This document shows, one piece after another, positions 44,761 to 54,450 of a stretch of DNA of 64,000 nt; position 1 is the first letter of the stretch, and each line of letters begins with the position of its first letter. This DNA is from Ichthyophis bannanicus (Eukaryota; Chordata; Amphibia; Gymnophiona; Ichthyophiidae). The position numbers and the translations under genes were made by a program. Where the stretch lies: assembly GCA_033557465.1 (NCBI GenBank), contig CM066033.1:903304808-903368807 (forward strand), given 5' to 3'. A model generated the notes under the pieces. It saw only the letters and a list, made by a program, of their open reading frames with translations. It was not told the origin of the DNA and searched no databases.

Positions 44761-47344
44761 GGTTACGTACGGGGCATCCTGGGGAAAGTGGAGTCCTGTG
44801 AGGACGGGGACAGGGTTAGGTCTGTTGACACTGGTGTGTTATCATGTGATTGTGTGCTATCCTGTTTCCGTGGGGCTCCGTTCCTCCCAGGAAGCGTGGA
44901 GGTAGCTTGATTCAGCAGGACTGCACATCTGATGAGTGCCTTGTAGCTCAACCGGCCTCTGAGTGGGGGTGATCGTCCTGCAAGATAGGCTAATGCAGAA
45001 GGGATCACAGCAGCCGGGATTGCCCGGCAGGGGACAGAATAGGATTTTGAACAACTATCCAGAGGGTCTCCAAGAGGTGACAGCGACCTGAAGGCGCGTC
45101 GCAATGCAGCTTCATTTCAGCAGTAACCTGGGCAGGCATGGCTCCCGCATTGGCTGAATGAGGAGGATGCTGAGCTACCGGGGCTGAGGCTGGTTAACTC
45201 TTATTTAGGTCCCTCCTGAGACATGTAGCTCTCCCTGACGGGCTCTCCTTGCACTGCAGGGACTGGGATGTCAGGAGTCATGGCTGGGACTTGAACCTGT
45301 GACCTTCTGCTTTTGAACGCACTGTGCTTTTGAACGCACTGTCTGTGTGCACCGGAGCACTGTGGTGCCACTCCAGAGTAGAGGCGAGGTATCGGAAGGC
45401 TCATGGGAGGAGTCCCGTTGGTGCACCGAAGCGTCACTCAGGTAAGTGCCGGCCTTCTGTCGGTAGGCCTAGGGCTGTCAGTACAAGACCGTCTGTGAAG
45501 AGAGGAGAGGAAGGAGAAGACAGAATGGCTTATTGGTGCAAAATGCTGTTGTATGCATTTGCTGATGCATGTGGCCAGTGACTTGTCCACTTGAAGGCAA
45601 GATGCAGTGCTCTTAACCCCTTGTCGCACGCCTCATGATCCGAACCACTAGGCTCGTGCCCTTGTTGGGAATGTCATAAGCGTTGTCCCGAGCGATATTA
45701 GGGGGTGGCCCCAGCATTGTCGATAGGTAATGGCGGGGGATTGCATGTACCAGGACACAGTAGCCATGTGCACGGCGTCATATTTAAGACACGTAGGCTC
45801 CCCAACGCCTTGGGTGACGGGAGTTCATGGCGAGGGGACGCTGCTTACCCGTAGGTTGGCATGAAATACGGGGCCTGGATTGGCAGGGGTCACAGCTGGG
45901 ATTTGAACCTGTGACTCTGGTCCTGGAGGTACTGGCTCTGTCAGCTGCACCACACTGTGACCACTTACTGATTACATGCCAGCATGCAGTTGGAGAAGGC
46001 AGGAGCTATTTTGAGGCCCTCGAGCGGCCACATTGTCTGAAGGAGGCTGTCGTTCGGTCAAGGGGTGAGAGCCTCCGGTGATGAGAGCCTTAGTAAGATC
46101 CTCCAGTGGTGAGAGCCTTGATGAAGGGTAGGGGACCTGGGTAGGTGTGCGCCACAGCTGAGATTTGTCTGAACACACTGGGCTGTACGTACTGTACCGC
46201 ACTGTTGTCACTCCGGAGGCGGCCCTTGGTCAGTCAGGTTGTCACACTGGAGGAGGCCCCCGTCCAAACGTGTCTCCAGTGAGGAGATCCGTAGGTTAAC
46301 TCTGTGGGGCCCAGCCCGCAGATAGTTTGTGCCCTATCGCCTCCGTCTTCGCGAAGCACGGGTCAGAGGGTGTTGGGCCCATGCTGGGACCCGGGAGTTG
46401 ACATAGCTCCCCGACGTGTGTCCTAAGTAGCTTCATACTGCTTGTGAAACAACCATGCTGGTAATGTGGGCCTGATGGACTGTGGCTTGACCCGTCCTGC
46501 ATTTGTCTTACACTCCGTCCTGTTATCCTTGACTGCGGAGCAACGTATGCAGGCATAGGGGAAGCTCGGACCTTCTAATAGCAGGGAAAAACAGGACACC
46601 TGGTCCCTTGGCAGTAAGCGACCAGGATGTAGTCTACCCGAGGTCTACCTGTCGGAGATGAAGGATGTGCCAATCGCTAGGCCGCTCCTCCACTGATAGT
46701 GGAGGTATGACGCAAGGGGCCGAGCATGCAGCTGGGTCGTCATGCTGGATGAAGGGAGATCCCGGTGGATGTACCAGGGTAAGCCCCTGCGCCGTGTTGG
46801 CTCATACCAGCATGTGTGGCTGGTATCATATTGGCTACTGGTTTAAACGCAGGGTCCCAACTAGAAAACCAAAACAAACAAAACCTCATGCTTGATGAAC
46901 CGTGATAGGCCTAGAGGGTTTGGCCTTTCGCTGGAGGAGACCTGGACCTGTTTTCAGTCTGCTGCTCACTTTCTGGGTTTGAGCTGGCCGAATGACCAGC
47001 GTGACTTGAAAAATCCAATGTGAGCCCAGAGCATGCTGAGTGTTCTGAACCATGAAGGGTGAACTGACACACCCTATACCCTCGGTCGGTGTATGAACCA
47101 TTGTGCTACAGCTTTGACTGTAATCCGAGGAGTAGAGGGACTCTGCTTCCTTAATGGCTCATACCTCATAAGGGGAAAACGGCAGACAGCCTTACTCAGT
47201 GGCCCCACTGGGGAATTGAACTCATTCCGTTGGTCAATGCAATGCATGCAATGTGTGCCTTTGAGGCAGTGCTGACTCCTTGCAACCCATACACTCCTGG
47301 GTTTCTTGGCAGTGTACCGGAGTGGACTGCCGGACCTTTCTTCC

Positions 47345-47452
47345 GGGACAACGGAGGATTAAGTGACTGCTGAAGGCCACAAGGAGTGCTAGTGGGATTG
47401 AACCTTGGTAGCTTGGATACCAAGCCAGACCTCTAACCACAGGCTACTCCTA
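47345..47452 (+). repeat. MIR/L2-tail-like relic, second copy
   Basis: It has the same order as 10,770-10,906: aagtgactgctgaaggccac, aaggagtgctagtgggatt, gaacc, then ccacaggctactcc. Confidence 0.55.
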
Positions 47453-49139
47453 CACTATGTGGACAGACAATTAGCCACAGATATGCCAACGAATAGGTGC
47501 AATGTCCGTTGTTCAGGTAGCATTTAATCAGGTATTTGGTGTACCCGCGGTCCTGTAAGGCATACCGGCCAGGTACACCTGAGATGAGCAACCTGGATCT
47601 GGATGTGAATTTTGCAGGCACAGCGAGTAACTAATAGTGGCTCAGCAGGATGCTCCGCGCTGTGCAAGGGTTCGTGTGAGATGCCCACTGCAGGGATGTG
47701 CAATGCCAGTGGCAAGTGAAGATAGCACTACCCTTCAGCTTCTGTGCAGGTAATGCCTCAGCCAGCCTTCTTCATTGCGCACGGCGGGGGATTGAACCCA
47801 TGGGCCCTGCATCATTGATCAGAACCATTGTGCTACACTGGTGCTCGGGATTTCCTGCGCCGGGATCAGAGAGCTGCCCCTCCTGCCCTGGTGCTTGGGC
47901 CGGCGCTGGACTGGCGGGGGCTAGCAGTGATCAAGGCTGGGCTGGGACGAAGGGGGGTGCTGTCCGATAGCGGCGCCGTCCGTTGAGGCTCCATCCAACG
48001 GCTCCGTGGGGCTGTCTGTCCAAGACGCTACCCTTCAGCTTCTGTTGGATTTTATGCGCCGGTGCAAGAGCGTCGGCGCCATCCTCGCTTCCGCGCCGAC
48101 AGCAATGGGATCGGAGTGAGATCTTGTTCTTAGCCCCAAACCACTGCAGGTCCTCTGGCTCTGATCCATCCCCAGCCTTGAATGAGAGGGCGGTGGCGTC
48201 TCAGCCTTTCAGCGCACTGAAGATCTCCTGCACGGCCAGACTAGGTGCTGTAGCGCGGAAGACGGAACTCCTGCTGCTTGTGGTGGTGGACGGGCCACTG
48301 GGTGCTGCCTTTACCTTTTGTTTATGTACCGCGCCGGTGCTCAGAAGCCGGCACAATCCTCGTGATGCTTCGGCGCCGTGATGTTTCGGCACCGACGGCG
48401 AAGGGGTATGAGCGGCTCCTCCTTCCTGAAGGTGATAGGATCGGCGCCGACCAATAGCGCCGAGGGGGAGGAGCCGGAACGTGACGACATCCGCAAGATG
48501 GCCGCCGCCATGGGAATCACGAGGCCGGAGTTGAGCAGGCCGCAGATCACCGGAGAAGTGGGGCTCAGAGCCGCCGGGGAGATCGGCAGAGGCCGCCGCG
48601 ATTCCCCGACAAGCAGCAGAGTCGCCAATCCAAATAGCAGAAGAGCTGCGATTTACCCATCCAGCAACTGTGACGCCGATCCAATACAGCAGTAGAGCTG
48701 TGAGTGGAGGCCCGGGGGCACACTCAGAGCCACTGAGGTGGAGAGCTGCAGTGGCGATGGTAGGGCAGCTTGTGCAGCTTCAGAACCGAAGGGGCCCATA
48801 AGGTTGCCGGGCTGCCGCGAGGGACACCTTCTGCCGAACTCCTCTCCCTGAGGTCTTCAGCCATAGGGGGAGCAAGGAGAATGCTAGCCGGGACGGAGGC
48901 CTAATTGGCACGTCCTGGGCTGCTGTGAGCCACTGCCGAGAACAAGTGGAAGCTGCTGAGACTGGGAACACCGTGCTCGCAGGAATCCAAGCTCTGCTGG
49001 AACCGCTATGAAAGAGAAGCTTGGAAAATTTAATGCAACCAAATTTATCTACCTACAAGGTGAGAGGAGAATTAGAATTTCTTAATGTTTTGTGGAGAGT
49101 AGAAAAAGTCCGTCTTGCTGGCAAGGCGGAAGAACTGAA

Positions 49140-49296
49140 ACTGGCTAGCTAGGGGCGGGCAGGGGGGTGGGGCCAAGTGGCCCATGCTCAGAAGGGCAAA
49201 GCCCTTCTGAGCTATGGAGAGTACTTCCGTCTTCTCGGCGCCGTCGGATGACGTCACCAAGTGTGGCTGACTCATCCTGCTTGTCCTAGGAGAAAA
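49140..49296. repeat. DIRS-B right ITR
   Basis: The inverse of the left ITR, including the same small hairpin at 49,190-49,213 and a terminal cttgtcctaggagaaaa. On the minus strand it reads ttttctcctag followed by gacaagcagg, a strong acceptor-like sequence. Confidence 0.9.
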
Positions 49297-50450
49297 GCAT
49301 ATTCCCGATTGGAAATACTATGGACCAAAGCAGGGAATTGGCAACTCCTTAAGCTTTCACGTAAGAGAAGGCCTATGTCCTTTATATTAAAAAGGAGAAC
49401 CTTTCTAGTCATGGGAGACATGACTGAAAAAGCCTTTTCCAACCATCTAGGATAGCTGTTGGAGAAAAAAAACCCATGCTCTCTAGCAAGGGCCCATAGT
49501 AGAGAGCTTCTCTGTAGAATTGCAGAGAGCATGATGCAGGAGAATGAGGAGATAGGTACTGGCTCTTCAGCAGCCAGTTCTATGTCAACTATGCTGCCAA
49601 ACCCAGGGGAATGGAGATGGCAGAAAGAGAAGACAATCCAACAAGCTTGTAGTGAAAAAATTTCCAAGACAGAATGTTAGTGGAGGACAAATCTGGTTGC
49701 TGGTGGACAAGAACCAGTGGTCCAAACATTAAGGCTCCTGCTTTGGCAGCTGCTTGCTAGACAGCAGAAAGAATGTTACTGTTTAAAAACAGAAAGAACA
49801 GACAGAACAAGAGTAGAAAACTCTGGACATGTCTGATGAACTGCTTCAAAGCAAGATTGAAAAAGAGGAGTCAACTCAGAGAAGAGAACTCCGCACTGGA
49901 AAAGTAACAAAACTAGAGAGGCTGAAGAAAAAGCCCTCCAGTGAAGCAATACCGCTCTTACAAAGGAAAAACCTGGTAAGAGGGTAAAGAAAATGGAGCT
50001 GAAGAAGACTTACAAAGTAGTAAGTCTATAGAAAGGAAAAAAAAGACATGCTGGCACAGGAAACTATTGTTTGATAGAGGTTAGACCTCTTTCCCTAGCA
50101 GGAAGAAGAGAACACTGTGACCTAGAAGCATGAACATCCTGACAGCTCATAGAACACAGAAAGAATGGATGTCTTTTGGGAAGAGATCCATGTTTAGGAT
50201 TTAGAATGACAGCAGTGGACTGCCTCTATTGAGAAGAAGCAACTGCAGATTCTAACCCCAAGAGTCACAAGCATCTGATGGAGATTGATCAGAAACCCTG
50301 TGGTTGCTGGGTTTGCTGAGCCTGGTGAGAGGTTGAATTCTGCAGACCAGGACGATGCTTTCCCCTGTTTGGGAACATCTGTATGATGGGCAGATGATGC
50401 ATAAAACCTCCTTCTCCTACGGGAAGAAAGTTTGGCAGGACATTTCCTAC
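49297..50450. other. A-a noncoding interior, right piece
   Basis: Collinear with 30,700-31,740 and 26,030-27,020. No coding similarity. Confidence 0.8.
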
Positions 50451-52532
50451 CTACTGGGACAGAAGAAGGTGCAAAACAGCCCTAGGAACAGGTAAGTAAG
50501 TGGACAACTGAGTAACCTGACGTAAAGACTCCTTGTTGAAAAGATTGTCTCCAGTGCAAGGAGTATGTCCCAGTCTTTGCTGTGCCCATTTGTTCAAGTC
50601 TGAAGCTTGGAGCCAGGCTCTACGTCGTGCCCCTACAGTTATAGCAGAAGTCCTGCTAACAGACTCAAAAGAGTCTAGGGAAGCACGAGTAAGAAACCAA
50701 GAGATATTCTGAAGATGCTTGAGCAGTGAAGAATAGCCTGCACTCTTGGACTCTGGAAGGGAAGGAGTCAAAAGATGTAATTGCTTTGTGACCTCCTCAA
50801 GAGATAGACTCATATAAAAAATATATGAGAGAATTCTTGCAGAAAGCTTAGATGCATGGAAGGTTTGACGTCCAAAGGCATCTAGTGTCTTAGACTCACA
50901 ACCTGGCGGATAAGAAGAGTGCTTTTTCTTACTCTTTACCCACCTCAATGCTGATTCCACTACTATGGAATGATGAGGAAGTTGAGTCTTTTGAAACCCT
51001 GGAGAGGGGGGCACCTGATATAAGAGATCAGTTGCTCTGGGAGGTGGGGGTACCCCTTAAAGGTGTTTCCCACATTCCTAGAAGGAGATCCTGCAAGGAA
51101 TGATGCAAAGGAAGCATTATGTTCTCCTTTGCTTTGGTAGAAACAGAGCCTTGTGCAGGATCATGTCCTGGGATAGGAATGGCAAGAGATCTTGCTATAT
51201 CCAGGAGGAAACTCTGAAAAGAGGGATCCCCAACAGGAATCTCCCTTGGACAGGTTATATCTGAAGAACTAGCCTGAGCACCGACAGAGCTATCCAAATA
51301 TATAGGAATAGAAGATCCTGCAGAGTGCAGTGTGGCATGCTTAAGGGATGGTCGCCGGTACTGGCTGTCAGGAGCAGCGACCGTCATTACCACATTGTCC
51401 ATGCCAGGTATCGACTCCAAGCTTGGTATAGAAGGGAGCGATCCTGTTGAAAAAAGCATGGCAGGAGTTGGCCACGATGCTACTGTGGATACCGGTACCG
51501 ATGCCAATACCGGTACCGATGTTGGAGTCGAGCCCGACAGAGACATCGGAGCAGTCATCGGTGACAGTTCAATCGGTACCGAGGTAACCGAAAACCTCCG
51601 GCCGCTATCCTCGGTACTGAGCCACCGGTATCGATCGGTGTCGGTACCAAAGCGTATTGGTACCCAGTCTTCCAGACTAGAGATCGATTCCAAACTCGGC
51701 ATCGAGGGCAGAGAGCCTGATAAGCGAAGCATGGAAGGCACCGACCGTAAGGGTAATGAGGACATCGGTACCGTGTCTGATACCGGTGGATGAAAGTCAA
51801 CCAGTGGCAACTCAATCGGCCTCGGGGGAACTGAGAGTTGCGGATCCGAATCATCGGAACCGAGCCTTCGGTACCGCCGAGAGTCGGTACCCAGTCCTCC
51901 AGACTGGAGATTGATTCCAGACTCGGCATCGAAGGAAGCGAGGCTATCGATGCACGTCTGGAGGGTACCGACGTCGGTGGTAGTATTGGTGCTGGTACCG
52001 ATAATGGAAAGTCAGTCTGGAGAGTATGGTCCCGAAGGCACCGAGGATGCCAGATGACCATCCCTGGTGTTTCATCCAACACCAGTGCCGATGCCGGGGT
52101 ATCGGTACCGCTCGAAGCGGATGCCACCACCGGACACGGCTCAGGTATGTTCTGTGAGGGGTGAACCCCAGGAACAACCTGAAACCCCTGAAAGGCTTTG
52201 GAGACCGAAGACTCCCGCCGGGGTTTTGAAACCAGTGGGCCCTCGAGGGCAAGGTCGGAGCCGTCTACATGCTGTGCATGAGACCTACCACTCGAGGGCT
52301 GGCTAGTCTTAACAGACTGTTTGTGGGTTACCTGATCCTGTGTAGAAGAAGGGGACGGTGCCCCGAAGTTGGAGGGAAACCGTGTATCGAGGGAACCTCG
52401 ATGTTGAAGACTTCTTCTCACCAAACTGTTGTCAGGACCCAAGCAGGTTAGACAACGACTTCGAGGGTCTAAAAATAAAGTTGTACCGCCACAGTTTGAA
52501 CATTTCTTGGAGAAAGTGGCTGGCAGTTCCAT
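50451..52532 (-). pseudogene. Family-A Gag-like protein (A-a)
   Basis: The start at 52,532 gives MELPATFSKKCSNCGG and CLTCLGPDNSLVRR, so this copy preserves both zinc-ribbon pairs in one frame (C-x2-C, about 13 residues, C-x2-C). The S/P/T-rich part has SLPSMPSLESISSLEDWVP units in two frames (52,532-51,555 and 51,810-51,028), with a frameshift between. A further one-base change near 51,050 leads to 51,014-50,451, with VESALRWVKSKKKHSSYPPG, RRRAWLQASDLNKWAQ and PCTGDNLFNKE. The basic tail is missing or shifted. Confidence 0.85.
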
Positions 52533-52739
52533 GAAGGAAAAAGAAGAGGCCTAAAAGGCCTAAGAAACCGTGGGACACTATGAAGAAAAAATATCCCTTG
52601 AAAAAGGAAGATTTTACAAGAAAAGAAAAAACACCGGCGGTACTGGTGGTGTCGGGAAAGACAGCCGCGACCACAAGAAAACTAAAGAAATAAAACAAGA
52701 ATTTTCTGCGGTGACAGGAGGACGTCCTGCCGGCTCCGC

Positions 52740-52911
52740 GGAAAACGAAAACTGAGGAGAGGCAGTTGGGAAAGGCAGGAAGGCAGCACGCAGGCGTGGT
52801 GGGATGCTTCCAAAAGCTCTTTGATTGGATGCTGGGAAGCGTTCCCGCGCAGACTCAGACGGTACCGACGTACCCATATGTGAAGACTCATTCCTGCTTG
52901 TTCCTGGAGAT
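52740..52911. repeat. A-a right ITR
   Basis: Contains tgattggatgctgggaagcg, cagacggtaccgacgtacc and the terminal cttgttcctggagat. It is the partner of 18,834-19,020. DIRS-C sequence resumes with taggagatcagccatctgct. Confidence 0.88.
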
Positions 52912-52990
52912 TAGGAGATCAGCCATCTGCTGAATCAGAGAAAGTAGAGGAGACTCCTAGCTGTGCCAGGACTTATGCCAGTGATGATAT
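52912..52990. repeat. DIRS-C right ITR, inner piece
   Basis: gagactcctagctgtgccag, then gacttatgccagtgatgatat is the inverse of 15,061-15,110. PLE-2 interrupts it. Confidence 0.8.
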
Positions 52991-53266
52991 GTTGGAAAAA
53001 CCAATCGGAAGATGAAGCGGCGGCTCCAGGAACATAAATCTCGTATCACAAATGTGTTGTCAGCTCCTGTGGTAGCACATTGTCAAGCAGCTAATCATCA
53101 ATTTACTGATTTACAATGGAGAATTTTAGATCATGCCCCTTTAATGTCTCGAGGAGGTGATAGGGACTCTTTGTTAAGTTATCGTGAACAATTTTGGATC
53201 TACACATTGAACACTATAACACCTATTGGCTTAAATCAATCATTAGATTGGTGGAGTATTTTATGA
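52988..53266 (+). pseudogene. PLE GIY-YIG endonuclease C-terminal fragment
   Basis: The frame reads YVGKTNRKMKRRLQEHKSRI, so the YIG-type motif and the following catalytic-region arginines are present. It continues with LQWRILDHAPLMSRGGDRDS, YREQFWIYTLN and ITPIGLNQSLDWWSIL, then stops. The match to Penelope GIY-YIG nucleases is stronger than in PLE-1. The whole RT and the N-terminal part of the nuclease are missing because of 5' truncation. Confidence 0.8.
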
Positions 53267-53378
53267 AGCCTAACACTACAACTCCCGTGAGCCTTTATGT
53301 TATTATCAACTGATCAGGCGATTACTTCTGAGGGACTTTAAATAGGATTGGTATCCGGAAGTGCAGTGAGCGACATGG

Positions 53379-53414
53379 TTTGAGGAAGGGCCAGGAATGC
53401 CTTTGGCCAGAAAC
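53379..53414 (+). ncRNA. Hammerhead-ribozyme-like relic in the PLE-2 tail
   Basis: tttgagga, a ggcc...ggcc stem, then gaaac occupy the places of the CUGAUGA core, stem II and GAAAC of Penelope hammerheads. The core departs from consensus at several bases, so it is probably a relic. Confidence 0.35.
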
Positions 53415-53830
53415 ACAACGTTGGGTTACTGGACTGAGATGGGGTTATCTCGGTGATGTTGCCACAATTTGGATCGAAACAAAAGCTGAGCTGAAATTGT
53501 GGCGTTTTTCATACCGCCTTGTAGCTTGGTGCTTGAAGATTGCACACGAGTGTTTAAAGTTCGGATGTTATGAGGACTGGACCCGCATACTTTGATTCAG
53601 CTAAGTGATCTCTCTCTCAGTAATTAATATTTATAATTTGGTGTTAAGAGAAAATTCTCTCAGGGCCTTTTGTGGTATTTCCATTTAAAAAGATATAATT
53701 TTTGTCGGAACGTTCACCGTGAAGAAACAATTCCTCTCGAGGTGTAATGTTCCTTTTTTATGTTTGTCTTGTTTCCCTCTTTGATTGGATATATGTGTTG
53801 GAGATAGTTAAGGGTTTTTATTAGTATATA

Positions 53831-53935
53831 GTGATATCATCACGGCAAAGGCTTGACTGTTTCCCTTCTTTGTCTCAACATCTGCTGGCAGGGGTGTATA
53901 ACCCATTTGTCTGGACTGGTCTAGCAGGACGACCT
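53831..53935. repeat. DIRS-C right ITR, outer piece
   Basis: The inverse of 13,957-14,073, ending tctagcaggacgacctg. On the minus strand it opens with cttcag followed by gtcgtcctgc, an acceptor-like sequence. Confidence 0.85.
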
Positions 53936-54148
53936 GAAGTGTGGTGTGATGGTTTCTACTTCAACAATGTGCAGGTGTCTAGAATTTGGACTGACTGGAC
54001 GCAAAGCGAAGAGAAAGCCACTTCTAACAGAAGCCAAAAAGAAGTGCAGAGTGGAGTTGTCAAGGAAGTATTCAAAATGGACCTATTAGATGTGGGGGGG
54101 AAAAAGTGCTTTTCAGTGATGAAAGTACTTTCTGCATGTCTGGGATGT
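53936..54148 (+). pseudogene. Tc1-like transposase, central part
   Basis: Joining 13,957 to 53,936 keeps one reading phase. The right part reads STSTMCRCLEFGLTGRKAKR, then KPLLTEAKKKCRVEL and SKWTY, followed by a stop. A shifted frame continues with VLFSDESTFCMSG. The FSDESTF motif holds the second aspartate region of the DDE catalytic triad, with the first aspartate lying earlier. The sequence leaves Tc1 near 54,148, where a DIRS recombinase fragment begins, so the last catalytic residue and the 3' end are lost. Confidence 0.8.
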
Positions 54149-54450
54149 TCACGGTTTCTTGCGAGGGGCACAGTCCTTCCGTCCACCAGAGTGACCTTCG
54201 ATTCCTCCATGGGACCATACCCTGGTGCTGCAGGCCCACATGCGGGCTCCTTTTGAGCCTCTCAAGCATTGCACCATTAAGGATCTGTCTCTCAAGGTGG
54301 TGTGACAATCACATCAGCTCACCGCATTTCTGAGCTGCAGGTGCTGTCGTGCCACAACCCTTTCTTGACATTTTCACCCAAGGGCATTAACGCTGTGGCC
54401 AGTTGCTTCCTTCTTACTGAAGGTTCTTTCCAGTTTCAGAGTTAGCCGGG
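54149..54450 (+). pseudogene. DIRS recombinase (YR) fragment, plus strand
   Basis: A frame starting HGFLRGAQSFRPPE continues after a stop with PSIPPWDHTLVLQAH and MRAPFEPLKH. In a shifted frame it gives TSAHRISELQVLSC, which holds the first catalytic arginine block. These match the central part of DIRS YR (compare DIRS-1: APDWDL, PPFEPM, TSARRVSEL). The strand is opposite to all other DIRS copies here, so this is a separate older fragment (DIRS-D). No ITR seen. Confidence 0.7.

Larger units (their letters stand above)
43621..48990. other. DIRS-B noncoding interior
   Basis: No long frame and no known protein in six frames. It has degenerate short repeats (catcgagcaatagtagtg types, 43,890-44,170), two tandem duplications listed separately, GGCGCC-rich stretches at 47,965-48,470 and several sites resembling a reversed tRNA B-box (ggatttgaacc near 45,899, ggattgaacc near 47,395 and 47,790). 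An MIR-like relic lies at 47,345-47,452. This could be captured host DNA or a decayed coding region. Confidence 0.6.
43253..49296 (-). mobile_element. DIRS-B: 6-kb DIRS-like element with noncoding interior, inserted in A-a
   Basis: The left end cggagttacttacctgtaac and right end catcctgcttgtcctaggag are inverted partners, and the ITRs share cttctgagcatgggccactt, then ggcccc (43,373-43,409 and 49,163-49,200). A complete ICR lies at 43,510-43,620. A-a is collinear on both sides (ggaaggagaaa / gcatattcccgattgg). No Gag, RT or recombinase is recognisable in 5.3 kb of interior. Orientation is assigned by comparing its ITR/ICR module with family A. Confidence 0.85.
18834..52911 (-). mobile_element. 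DIRS A-a: outer family-A element, split by four insertions
   Basis: The left end gcacagttacttacctgtaa at 18,834 and the right end gaagactcattcctgcttgt, then tcctggaga, at 52,885-52,911 are inverted partners. Pieces belonging to A-a are 18,834-20,013, 34,391-34,436, 36,753-37,164, 43,183-43,252 and 49,297-52,911. They stay collinear with intact stretches of A-b and A-c (for example agatatatagagaatctatt and accatgaggacaagct), which shows that the intervening blocks are insertions. The only protein-coding part is gag at 50,451-52,532. Confidence 0.85.
52988..53830 (+). mobile_element. PLE-2: 5'-truncated Penelope-like element in the DIRS-C right ITR
   Basis: It begins in the middle of a GIY-YIG domain and runs through a noncoding tail. 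It sits at the position mirroring PLE-1 (gtgatgatat before, gtgatatcatcac after), but its protein differs clearly from PLE-1, so it is another family. Confidence 0.75.
13957..53935 (-). mobile_element. DIRS-C: DIRS element hosting the 40-kb nest
   Basis: The left end (about 13,957-14,085) and right end (53,831-53,935) are inverted copies sharing gtctggactggtctagcagg, cccatttgt and the ctgctggcagggg stretch. An ICR at 15,316-15,411 joins the complements of both ends. A recombinase remnant at 15,420-15,640 sets the orientation as minus. Further ITR sequence (gtcctggcacagctagg) at 15,073-15,110 has its inverse at 52,945-52,985. No Gag or Pol is seen, so it is heavily deleted. Removing it and one copy of gaag restores a continuous Tc1 phase. 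Confidence 0.8.

Noticed and set aside
45277..47800. tRNA-like sites (ggatttgaacc and variants) in DIRS-B
   Set aside because: Only a degenerate B-box-like stretch is present; no cloverleaf, A box or anticodon arm could be built. Treated as SINE-type relics at most.
52988..53266. GIY-YIG nuclease as a homing endonuclease or host repair gene
   Set aside because: The C-terminal GGD and GLN pattern and truncated start in a repeat context fit a Penelope-like element.
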